A DNA stretch of 21,677 nt from NCBI GenBank assembly GCA_044432945.1, contig JAWXUD010000028.1, positions 1-21,677 of the forward strand, written 5' to 3'. Source of the DNA: JAWXUD01 sp044432945 (GTDB lineage: Bacteria > Cyanobacteriota > Vampirovibrionia > Gastranaerophilales > Gastranaerophilaceae). Position 1 is the stretch's first letter. Each line of letters opens with the position of its first letter. Made by a program: the position numbers and the translations under genes. Below are positions 5,728 to 12,358 of this stretch, piece after piece. Under the pieces are notes generated by a model, which did not search any database, was not told the origin of the DNA, and was given only the letters and a program-made list of their open reading frames with translations.

Positions 5728-6942
5728 TTATGGTTTTAAAATAGATAGGACAAAGTTATTGTTAATATATTTGTTAGCACAATCCATGATATCTTGCGAA
5801 GTTACGTTTTTGATTAACTCTTTCGCTTTATCTAGGTAATCAAACCCGATACCATTAACGCCATAATGCCCAAGCCAGTTTGCTTGTTGGCTGTTGGTTT
5901 CTGTGATGAATGCCCATTTGCCAATGATGTTGTTTTTTGCGTCTTCTAGTTCGTCAGCTTCTACTAAGATTGTTTTGATTTTTTCAATTTCTTCGTTAAA
6001 TCCTGCGAGAGAAACCTCTATATTTTTAGGTTCTGTTGCGATATATATTGAGAAATTTGCACAAAGTCTTACAGTGTCATATGAGCTTCTAACGACATAA
6101 GCTAGACCTTTTTTATCTCTTAATTCAAGGAATAGTCTTGATGACAAGCCACTAGCTCCTAGGATTACATTCAAAAGTGCTAACGCTGGATAATCTTTGC
6201 TACCATAAGTTGGAACAAGCCAGCCTTTTATGATATGTGCTTGATTCATGTCAGGTTTAATTATTTCAAGATTTTTTGATTCAGATAATGTTGGTGGGTT
6301 AATTGAAGGTATTTCATCAATTGATGGTGCTAAATCGCCAAAGTTTTTTTCAAGTGTTTGATAAACTTCGTCATAGTTGATGTCGCCAACAAAAGATATA
6401 ACTTTGTGGCTGTTGTTCATGAATGAATTATAACCATCGATTACGTCTTGAAGTGTAACTTTTGGAAGGTTTTCTAGGATAATTGTATTTGTGTATCCAT
6501 AATAATGATTTTGGTAGATGTTTTTGTAATAGTTGTCAACGACTTTGCTTTTTGGAGAATCTAGATCTGCTTCGATTTCGCCAAGCATTTTTGTTCGTTC
6601 TTTTTCAAACTCTTCAAATGTTGTGTTTTTGATGATGTCTGTTAATATTTCGATAGCTTTGTGGAAATCCTCGTTAAGACATACTATTTTAAATTTCAAA
6701 TAATCGAGTTTTAATTCAGCAGAAAATTCGATTGCGTATTTGTCAAGTTCATCAGCAAGTTGTTGTGAATTTTTAGTTTTCGTACCTTGCATAAAAAGTC
6801 TAGCCATTAATGAATAAGCACCAGGGCAGTTCGTATTGCTGTTAAGTGAAAAGTTAACGCACATAGCGATGCGTGGCGTATTTTCGTTTTGCTCAAATGC
6901 AAATTCTATATTATTGTTTAATTTCGTAAGTCTATTAGTCAT
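5728..6942 (-). CDS. M16-family peptidase-like protein lacking the zinc-binding motif
   Basis: The start is the ATG at 6942, preceded by AAGGAG at 7 nt; an upstream in-frame start would add 16 residues without a site. The 404-residue product has the two-domain M16B fold. In active members the first domain carries HxxEH just before the (F/L)xGT element; here that place reads GAYSLMARLFMQGT (41-54), so both histidines and the glutamate are gone. The second domain keeps the R/Y pair in SSRLFLELRDKKGLAYVVRSS (R275, Y282), which in paired systems belongs to the non-catalytic subunit. It should therefore act as a partner or a binding protein. No HxxEH subunit is in the window. No signal peptide is visible. 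It diverges from kdsA. Confidence 0.88.
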   Translation of the reverse strand: MTNRLTKLNNNIEFAFEQNENTPRIAMCVNFSLNSNTNCPGAYSLMARLFMQGTKTKNSQQLADELDKYAIEFSAELKLDYLKFKIVCLNEDFHKAIEILTDIIKNTTFEEFEKERTKMLGEIEADLDSPKSKVVDNYYKNIYQNHYYGYTNTIILENLPKVTLQDVIDGYNSFMNNSHKVISFVGDINYDEVYQTLEKNFGDLAPSIDEIPSINPPTLSESKNLEIIKPDMNQAHIIKGWLVPTYGSKDYPALALLNVILGASGLSSRLFLELRDKKGLAYVVRSSYDTVRLCANFSIYIATEPKNIEVSLAGFNEEIEKIKTILVEADELEDAKNNIIGKWAFITETNSQQANWLGHYGVNGIGFDYLDKAKELIKNVTSQDIMDCANKYINNNFVLSILKP

Positions 6943-6961
6943 AAATCTCTCCTTGTTTTTG

Positions 6962-6990
6962 ATTTTAGCATGATTATTGTAAAAACACAA
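6962..6990 (-). promoter_or_regulatory. Promoter of the M16-family gene
   Basis: On the minus strand TTGTGT (6985-6990), 17 bp, TAAAAT (6962-6967) with a TGC just before it (extended -10). Transcription should begin near 6955, leaving a leader of about 13 nt that just holds the AAGGAG site. The -35 elements of this and the kdsA promoter are separated by only 6 bp. Confidence 0.55.
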
Positions 6991-6996
6991 AAGTTG

Positions 6997-7025
6997 TTGT
7001 AATTATAATTTATTTATTTTATAAT
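6997..7025 (+). promoter_or_regulatory. kdsA: Promoter of kdsA, predicted leaderless
   Basis: TTGTAA (6997-7002), 17 bp, and a perfect TATAAT (7020-7025). The ATG at 7033 follows after 7 nt, which puts the start codon at about +2. There is no Shine-Dalgarno sequence between them. Confidence 0.6.
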
Positions 7026-7032
7026 TTTTGTT

Positions 7033-7854
7033 ATGAATATGAATAAAATTAAACTAGGAAATTTTGAGATAGGTGGAGATAAGCTTACAATTATAGCAGG
7101 TCCTTGTGCTATAGAAACAGACGAAATATTAGATGTGACGGCTAAAAAATTAAAAGAGATTGCTGAAAAATTAGGTATAAACTTTATTTTCAAATCTTCT
7201 TTTGATAAAGCGAATCGTTCTTCAATAAACTCTTTCCGTGGACCAGGAATGGAAAAAGGTTTGGAAATGTTGCAGGCGATCAAGGATAGATATAATGTCC
7301 CTATCGTAACTGATATACATACGCCAGAACAAGCAGAATTGGCAGCTAGTGTTGCTGATGTGTTACAAATCCCAGCGTTTTTGTGTAGACAAACTGATTT
7401 GTTGGTAGCTGCTGGTAAAACTGGCAGAATTGTTAATATTAAAAAAGGTCAATTTCTTGCTCCAGAGCAAATGGGGACTTTGATTAAAAAAGTTGAGGAT
7501 TGCGGTAACAAAAATATTTTGGTAACAGATAGAGGAACTTCGTTTGGTTATAACAATTTAGTAAACGATTTTCGTTGTATCCCTATTATGCAAAATTTCG
7601 GTTATCCAGTCGTTTTTGATGCTACGCATAGCGTGCAGTTGCCAGGTGCTAAGGGCGAATGTTCTGGTGGTGAGCGTAAGTTCGTTCCTATATTAGCGAA
7701 AGCGGCAGTTGCTGCTGGTGCTAATGTTTTATTTTTCGAGGTTCACCCTGATCCTGATAACGCACCTTGTGATGGTCCAAATATGATTCCTTTAGATAAG
7801 GCAGAAGAGGTTTTTGCTGTATGTAAAAAAATCTTTGACGCAGTTAGGGGCTAA
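7033..7854 (+). CDS. kdsA: 3-deoxy-8-phosphooctulonate synthase (Kdo-8-phosphate synthase), metal-dependent type
   Basis: KdsA condenses phosphoenolpyruvate with arabinose 5-phosphate to Kdo-8-phosphate, the precursor of the Kdo sugars that join lipid A to the LPS core. The 273-residue protein shows the family barrel motifs: AGPCAIE, FKSSFDKANR, PIVTDIHTPEQ, LVTDRGTSFGYNNLV, FDATHSVQ and FFEVHPDP. The metal ligands of the metal-dependent class are all present: C25, H199, E236 and D247; metal-independent enzymes have Asn at the first position. Its presence argues for an LPS-bearing outer membrane. It starts an apparent operon with the MBL-fold gene (3-base gap) and pheS. A second ATG (7039) is possible, but the first fits the promoter spacing. 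Confidence 0.97.
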   Translation: MNMNKIKLGNFEIGGDKLTIIAGPCAIETDEILDVTAKKLKEIAEKLGINFIFKSSFDKANRSSINSFRGPGMEKGLEMLQAIKDRYNVPIVTDIHTPEQAELAASVADVLQIPAFLCRQTDLLVAAGKTGRIVNIKKGQFLAPEQMGTLIKKVEDCGNKNILVTDRGTSFGYNNLVNDFRCIPIMQNFGYPVVFDATHSVQLPGAKGECSGGERKFVPILAKAAVAAGANVLFFEVHPDPDNAPCDGPNMIPLDKAEEVFAVCKKIFDAVRG

Positions 7855-7857
7855 TTC

Positions 7858-8475
7858 GTGATTGTAGAGCAAATTGTAGTAGGGCAGTTAGAGAATAATA
7901 TTTTTTTAGTCGTCGATGAGAAAACTAAAAAAGCTGTTTTGATTGATGGGACGGCTGATGTGGTTGAGATTGCTGATAAAGTTAAATTACATCAGGCTGA
8001 TATTGAATATGTTTTGTTGACCCATGGGCATTTTGACCATGTTATGGGTGTTAATGCTTTGAAGAAAACTTTTGATGCAGAGGCGTTGATACATAAAGGC
8101 GATTTGTTAATTTCTGATAATATCAATGAGTATGGCAGTTTATTCGGTTTGGGTGAATGTGATATCCCTAAATATGAAGGTTTTTTCGAGGATAATCAGA
8201 CAATAAAAGTTGGCGAGATGGAGATTAAAGTCATTCATACTCCAGGTCATACTGAAGGTGGGGCTTGCTTTTTAATAGAAAATCAACTTTTCTCAGGTGA
8301 TACATTATTTAGAGATTGTATTGGTAGAACTGATTTGTTTGGTGGGAACTATAATAAACTTGCTAACAGTATTAAGACGAAATTGTTCACATTAGATGAA
8401 AATATTTTAGTTCATTGTGGACACGGGCCTAGTACATCAATAGCTTATGAGAAAAAATATAATAAGCACGTATAA
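7858..8475 (+). CDS. MBL-fold (glyoxalase II-like) metallohydrolase
   Basis: The 205-residue protein is a compact metallo-beta-lactamase-fold hydrolase. It has all ligands for a dinuclear metal site: THGHFDH (H56, H58, D60, H61), HTPGH (H127 with H131), SGD (D148) and the closing CGHG (H189). The family includes glyoxalase II (hydroxyacylglutathione hydrolase) and related thioesterases. At about 205 residues it lacks the longer C-terminal helical domain of classical glyoxalase II, so the substrate may be another thioester or ester. Translation starts at GTG (7858), three bases after the kdsA stop, with an AGGGG in the kdsA tail as ribosome-binding site. It is probably co-transcribed with kdsA. 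Confidence 0.88.
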   Translation: MIVEQIVVGQLENNIFLVVDEKTKKAVLIDGTADVVEIADKVKLHQADIEYVLLTHGHFDHVMGVNALKKTFDAEALIHKGDLLISDNINEYGSLFGLGECDIPKYEGFFEDNQTIKVGEMEIKVIHTPGHTEGGACFLIENQLFSGDTLFRDCIGRTDLFGGNYNKLANSIKTKLFTLDENILVHCGHGPSTSIAYEKKYNKHV

Positions 8476-8502
8476 AAAATAAATTTTAAAAAAGAGGATT
8501 AG

Positions 8503-9540
8503 ATGCAACAACAATTAGAAATGATTTATAAAAATGCGATTAGTGATTTAGAGGCGGTAGCTTCTATTGCTGATTTAGAAGATATTAAGGGTAAATATTT
8601 GAGTCGTAAGGGTGAGTTTAACGAGATCAAAAAAAATCTAAAAAACTTGTCTAATGATGATAAAAGAATTGTTGGTGCTTTGGCGAATGAAATTACTCAA
8701 AAATTGGAAGATGTAATTAAAGCTAAGCATGATGAATTTTATAAAAAAGAGTTAGATGAAAAACTTTTGTTAGAAAAAATTGACGTGACACTTACTGGTA
8801 AATATACGCCACGTGGTAAGGTTCACCCTTTGACTTCGACTACGAACGAGATTGTAGAGATTTTTCAAACCTTAGGATTTTCGTTGGTATCTTCTGAGAA
8901 ATCACCTGAGGTTGAAACAGAGCATTTTAATTTTGATGCTTTGAATGTGCCAAAAGATCACCCTGCACGTGATGTGCAAGATACTTTCTTTACAACGTTG
9001 GCTGATAATGTTGTTTTAAGAAGTCAGACTTCTAACGCTCAAATTCATTCGATGGTTGATAACAATCCGCCAATTAGAGTTTTAGCTCCAGGTAGAGTAT
9101 ATAGAAACGAAAATATTAATGCTCGTAAAAATAATTTCTTCCACCAAATCGAAGGGTTGTATGTTGATAAAGAAATCACTTTTGCTGATTTAAAAGGTGT
9201 TTTGAACGAGTTCATCAGACTTTATTTTGGTGCAAGCCGTCCGACAAGGTTTAGAAATAGTTTTTTCCCATTCACAGAACCGTCTGCAGAGATTGATGTT
9301 CAGTGCATCATATGTGAGGGTAAAGGTTGTCGCACTTGTTCTCAAACTGGTTGGTTAGAGATTTTGGGGGCTGGTATGGTTGACCCAAATGTGCTTAAAG
9401 GTGTTGGGATTGATCCTGATGTTTATTCGGGTTTTGCGTTCGGTATGGGGGTTGAAAGACTTGCTATGTTAAAATATGCAGTTGATGATATCCGTTTGTT
9501 CTTCAACAACGATGAAAGATTTTTAAATCAGTTTAAGTAA
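8503..9540 (+). CDS. pheS: Phenylalanine--tRNA ligase alpha subunit
   Basis: This is the catalytic subunit of phenylalanyl-tRNA synthetase, which forms an alpha2-beta2 enzyme with PheT. The 345-residue protein has the N-terminal coiled coil (about 1-95) that binds tRNA and the class II core. Motif 2 is GRVYRNENINARKNNFFHQ (197-215), motif 3 is GMGVERLAML (314-323), and FFPFTEPSAEIDV precedes a four-cysteine knuckle (C268, C271, C276, C279) followed by GWLEILGAGMV, as in many bacterial PheS. The start has AGAGGA a few bases upstream. pheT does not follow; pheS is convergent with the GatD-like gene. A separate pheS is known from Cyanobacteria and some other phyla. Confidence 0.97.
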   Translation: MQQQLEMIYKNAISDLEAVASIADLEDIKGKYLSRKGEFNEIKKNLKNLSNDDKRIVGALANEITQKLEDVIKAKHDEFYKKELDEKLLLEKIDVTLTGKYTPRGKVHPLTSTTNEIVEIFQTLGFSLVSSEKSPEVETEHFNFDALNVPKDHPARDVQDTFFTTLADNVVLRSQTSNAQIHSMVDNNPPIRVLAPGRVYRNENINARKNNFFHQIEGLYVDKEITFADLKGVLNEFIRLYFGASRPTRFRNSFFPFTEPSAEIDVQCIICEGKGCRTCSQTGWLEILGAGMVDPNVLKGVGIDPDVYSGFAFGMGVERLAMLKYAVDDIRLFFNNDERFLNQFK

Positions 9541-9577
9541 AATCAAAGTCAGTTCAAATAAAATCGGTTTGAATTAT

Positions 9578-10312
9578 TTAGTATGCTTTGTTGACCAATG
9601 AAGTATGGGTTTTGGTTTCAAATTCATCATCAAGCTTGGATAATTTTATTGTATTGCCATATCTTTTTTTGATTGCTAATTCTATTAAATAATCTGCAAA
9701 GTGTGGGTTTTTGGGCAAAAATGAGCCGTGGAAGTATGTTCCAAAAACATTTTTATATCGTCCGCCTTCAAAACCGTCTTGACCATTATTGCCGTTTCCT
9801 GTCAATATTTTTGCTAGTGGTTTAGTATCTCCGTTTAAGAAAGTTAATCCACTGTGGTTTTCAAACCCAACTAATGTGTTAGGGGTTAGGTAATCAATAG
9901 ATGCTGTAACGTTTCCTATAAATCTATTATTGCCAGCAGTGGTGTATGCGTCCATAAGTGACATGCCTAGAAGTTTTTCACCATCAAATGGTTGGTAGTA
10001 GTGACCGAATAGTTGAAACCCGCCACAAATTCCAAGAAAAACGCTATCTTTATCACGTTGCTCGGTTAAAAAGTCTTTGTGCTTTGTGAGTTCTTTTGAT
10101 ACTTCAATTTGTTGAAAATCTTGTCCTCCGCCAATAAAATAAATGTCGCTTTCAATCATTTTATCGCCTGAATTTATTTCGTTAAATTCCACTTCAATTC
10201 CTCGCCATTGACAGCGTTTACGAAGCGTCAAAATGTTTCCAATATCACCGTATAAGTTCAACAATCTTGGATATAGATGAGTTATAGAAATCTTTAAATC
10301 TTTTTTCTCCAC
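9578..10312 (-). CDS. gatD: GatD-like CobB/CobQ-type glutamine amidotransferase
   Basis: The 244-residue protein is a class I-type glutaminase of the CobB/CobQ-like family. The nucleophile lies in LGICGGFQ (C96) and the general-base histidine in GTYFHGSFLPKNP (H195). R130 in NNRFIGN matches the arginine important in Staphylococcus GatD, and FENHSG is also shared. With MurT, GatD amidates the D-Glu of lipid II to D-isoglutamine. No murT lies within the window on either side, so the assignment rests on sequence pattern alone; another CobQ-like role is possible. The start is read as GTG at 10312, 6 nt after TATATT, without a Shine-Dalgarno site. Confidence 0.82.
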   Translation of the reverse strand: MEKKDLKISITHLYPRLLNLYGDIGNILTLRKRCQWRGIEVEFNEINSGDKMIESDIYFIGGGQDFQQIEVSKELTKHKDFLTEQRDKDSVFLGICGGFQLFGHYYQPFDGEKLLGMSLMDAYTTAGNNRFIGNVTASIDYLTPNTLVGFENHSGLTFLNGDTKPLAKILTGNGNNGQDGFEGGRYKNVFGTYFHGSFLPKNPHFADYLIELAIKKRYGNTIKLSKLDDEFETKTHTSLVNKAY

Positions 10313-10318
10313 ATTATT

Positions 10319-10324
10319 AATATA
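10319..10324 (-). promoter_or_regulatory. gatD: -10 element of the gatD-like gene, predicted leaderless
   Basis: On the minus strand TG-A-TATATT forms an extended -10, and exactly 6 nt separate it from the GTG at 10312, placing the start codon at +1. No clear -35 element is visible, in keeping with an extended -10 promoter. Confidence 0.45.
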
Positions 10325-10344
10325 TCACAAAACACTAATCGTGG

Positions 10345-10350
10345 TATAAT
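10345..10350 (+). promoter_or_regulatory. tatD: -10 element of tatD, predicted leaderless
   Basis: TG-G-TATAAT is a perfect extended -10 whose last base is 10350. Six T residues follow and the ATG is at 10357, so the start codon would be +1. There is no room for a Shine-Dalgarno sequence. This and the opposing gatD -10 share a 44-bp intergenic region. Confidence 0.6.
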
Positions 10351-10356
10351 TTTTTT

Positions 10357-11124
10357 ATGGAAAAATTAGTCGATACGCATTCACATATTTATATGATAGA
10401 AAATGATGAGATAGAAAAAGTCGTCAGCAACTCTATTGATTTTGGTGTTGAAAAAATCATTGTGCCTAGTGCTTATGCGAAGGATTTTTCAGTGGTTATC
10501 GAGTTGACAAAAAAATATGAAAATGTTTATGGAATGCTTGGTATTCACCCGACTGAGGCTAAGGATTGGAGCGATGGGCTGTTTGATGTGATAAAAGATG
10601 AAGTCGCTAGAAATAAAAAAATGGTCGCAATTGGTGAAGTTGGATTGGATTATTATTGGGACACGAGTTTTAAAGAGTTGCAGAAAGAGGTTTTTATCAA
10701 GCAGATTAGGCTTGCAAATGAATTAGGTCTGCCTTTGAATGTTCACGATAGAGAAGCTCATAAGGATACATTTGATATTTTGCAAGAATATAATAAAGGT
10801 TCAGAAGTAATTCTACATTGCTTCTCAGGTAGTGTAGAGTTTGCACTTGAGTGTGTTAAAAAGGGTTATTATATTGGTCTTGGTGGCGTTGTTACTTTTA
10901 AAAATGCAATAAAAATGAAAGAGGTCGCAGTGCAAACCCCTTTGGATAAATTGTTGGTGGAGACCGATGCTCCATATCTTGCACCAGTGCCTTATCGTGG
11001 CAAGGAAAATCAACCTGCTTATGTGAAACTTGTTGCAGAGGAGATAGCGAAACTTCGTGGGATTAGTTTTGATGAAGTCGCTAGGATTACGACAGAGAAC
11101 GCAGAAAGAGTGTATGGGTTATGA
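10357..11124 (+). CDS. tatD: TatD-family metal-dependent hydrolase (DNase)
   Basis: TatD proteins are TIM-barrel metalloenzymes with DNase activity, implicated in DNA repair and DNA degradation. The 255-residue protein has all metal-site residues: DTHSH (H8, H10), GEVGLDYY (E94), NVHDREA (H130), LHCFSG (H154) and VETDAPYLAP (D204), and the usual family length. It is the first gene of a two-gene unit with tlyA, whose ATG overlaps its TGA-containing end as ATGA (11121-11124), so the two are translationally coupled. Confidence 0.95.
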   Translation: MEKLVDTHSHIYMIENDEIEKVVSNSIDFGVEKIIVPSAYAKDFSVVIELTKKYENVYGMLGIHPTEAKDWSDGLFDVIKDEVARNKKMVAIGEVGLDYYWDTSFKELQKEVFIKQIRLANELGLPLNVHDREAHKDTFDILQEYNKGSEVILHCFSGSVEFALECVKKGYYIGLGGVVTFKNAIKMKEVAVQTPLDKLLVETDAPYLAPVPYRGKENQPAYVKLVAEEIAKLRGISFDEVARITTENAERVYGL

Positions 11125-11933
11125 GTAAAGAGAGATTAGATAAATATTTAGTTGATTTGGGTTATTTTGAAACTAAGAGTAAGGCTTCTTCTGCGATTAT
11201 TGCAAAACAGGTTAAGATTAATGATGAATATATTACCAAGGCTGGTTATCAGATTAATTTGGCAAAGGATTATGAGATCGAGATAAAATCTATGCCTTAT
11301 GTTTCTCGTGGTGGTTTTAAATTAAAAAAAGCGTTGGATACTTTCAATATAGATATTCAGGATAAAATTTGTTTTGATGCTGGTGCATCAACGGGTGGGT
11401 TTAGCGATTGTTTGTTGCAAAACGGTGCGAAATTCGTTTATGCGGTGGACGTTGGTTATGCACAGCTCGATTGGAAAATCCGTTCTGATGTGAGGGTTAA
11501 GACTGTCGAAAAAACTAATTTAAAAAACTGTAAATTCGAAGAGGTTTATGCTGAAAACGAGCAAGTGGCAGAGCTTTTGGTTAGTGATTTGTCATTTATT
11601 TCTTTGACAAAAGTTTTAGCGAATTTAAAAACTCTTTTGAATCAAGAATTTCATGAGATGATTTGTTTGATAAAACCACAATTTGAGGCGGGTAAAGATA
11701 AGGTTGAAAAAGGTGGAGTTGTCCGTGATAAAAATGTGCATGTGGAAGTTATTCAAAACGTTTTAAACTTTGCTAAAGATTTGGATTATGGCGTTAAGGG
11801 GTTGACTTTTTCATCAATAAAAGGGCCTGCAGGAAATATTGAGTATTTGATTTGGATTTCAACAGAAAATATTTCTGATAATAAGATAGATATTTCAGAA
11901 ATTGTTGAATTAGCTTTTGACACATTGAACTAA
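11121..11933 (+). CDS. tlyA: TlyA-family rRNA 2'-O-methyltransferase
   Basis: TlyA methylates ribose 2'-O positions in 16S and 23S rRNA in mycobacteria. The 270-residue protein has an N-terminal S4 RNA-binding domain (RLDKYLVDLGYFETKSKA) and, after SRGGFKLKKAL, an FtsJ-type Rossmann domain with the SAM-binding loop DAGASTGGF (86-94). Further catalytic segments are LVSDLSFISL and LIKPQFEAGKD, giving the K-D-K-type set of RrmJ/FtsJ enzymes. The proteins were once called haemolysins; the methyltransferase reading is the better supported. It overlaps tatD by 4 bases. At the 3' end its TAA shares bases with the stop of the convergent gene. Confidence 0.93.
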   Translation: MSKERLDKYLVDLGYFETKSKASSAIIAKQVKINDEYITKAGYQINLAKDYEIEIKSMPYVSRGGFKLKKALDTFNIDIQDKICFDAGASTGGFSDCLLQNGAKFVYAVDVGYAQLDWKIRSDVRVKTVEKTNLKNCKFEEVYAENEQVAELLVSDLSFISLTKVLANLKTLLNQEFHEMICLIKPQFEAGKDKVEKGGVVRDKNVHVEVIQNVLNFAKDLDYGVKGLTFSSIKGPAGNIEYLIWISTENISDNKIDISEIVELAFDTLN

Positions 11934-12358
11934 TTGTTTTCGTTGGGGCTTATTGTTTCTATTGATAAATCTTTGTTTAATTCAATATATTTAAAAAAGT
12001 TTTCGCTAATACCAAGTGGGAAAAAATAAATATTATCGGTAGGAGTAATTTTGAGTAGTGAGCGATTATCATCGATTTTCACGACTGTCGCTAAAAATTC
12101 TTTATTATTGGCTTTGAATAAAACATAGCCAGTTTTTGATTGAATTTCAATTATTTCAAATTTGTTCGCATTGATACTAGATAGTGTTAGAAAAAAAAGT
12201 TTTTCAGCAGGTATTTCATAGTGTTTGTTACATTTTGAAAAGCTAATTTGTTGAGCAGTCGTCAAATCAGTGGTGTCAATGCTTTCAGAGAGTGCTTTTG
12301 GGGCTGTACAAAACAAGCAAAGTAGGATAGCTAATAAAATTTTATTTATTCTTTCCAT
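11930..12358 (-). CDS. Unrecognised small secreted protein
   Basis: The ATG at 12358 is chosen over an upstream TTG; it overlaps the polA stop region by 13 bases and has a GGGGGA stretch a few bases upstream, inside the polA 3' end. The 142-residue product begins with a clear signal peptide (MERINKILLAILLCLFCTAPKALS) with probable signal peptidase I cleavage near ALS|ES. The mature part is about 118 residues, with one cysteine, and alternates hydrophobic and polar residues (FEIIEIQSKTGYVLFKA, EFLATVVKI), which suggests a small beta-rich fold. I recognise no family. It is translationally coupled to polA at the distal end of the tig-clpP-clpX-polA cluster, and its stop overlaps the tlyA stop. 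Confidence 0.8.
   Translation of the reverse strand: MERINKILLAILLCLFCTAPKALSESIDTTDLTTAQQISFSKCNKHYEIPAEKLFFLTLSSINANKFEIIEIQSKTGYVLFKANNKEFLATVVKIDDNRSLLKITPTDNIYFFPLGISENFFKYIELNKDLSIETISPNENN

Noticed and set aside
5723..5744. Hairpin CTATTTTA/TAAAATAG at the end of the M16-family gene as a terminator
   Set aside because: The stem is all but purely A/T, overlaps the stop codon and lacks a T-run on the minus strand.
9541..9577. TTCAAA/TTTGAA inverted repeat between pheS and the gatD-like gene as a bidirectional terminator
   Set aside because: The stem is only 6 bp and AT-rich, with no T-run.
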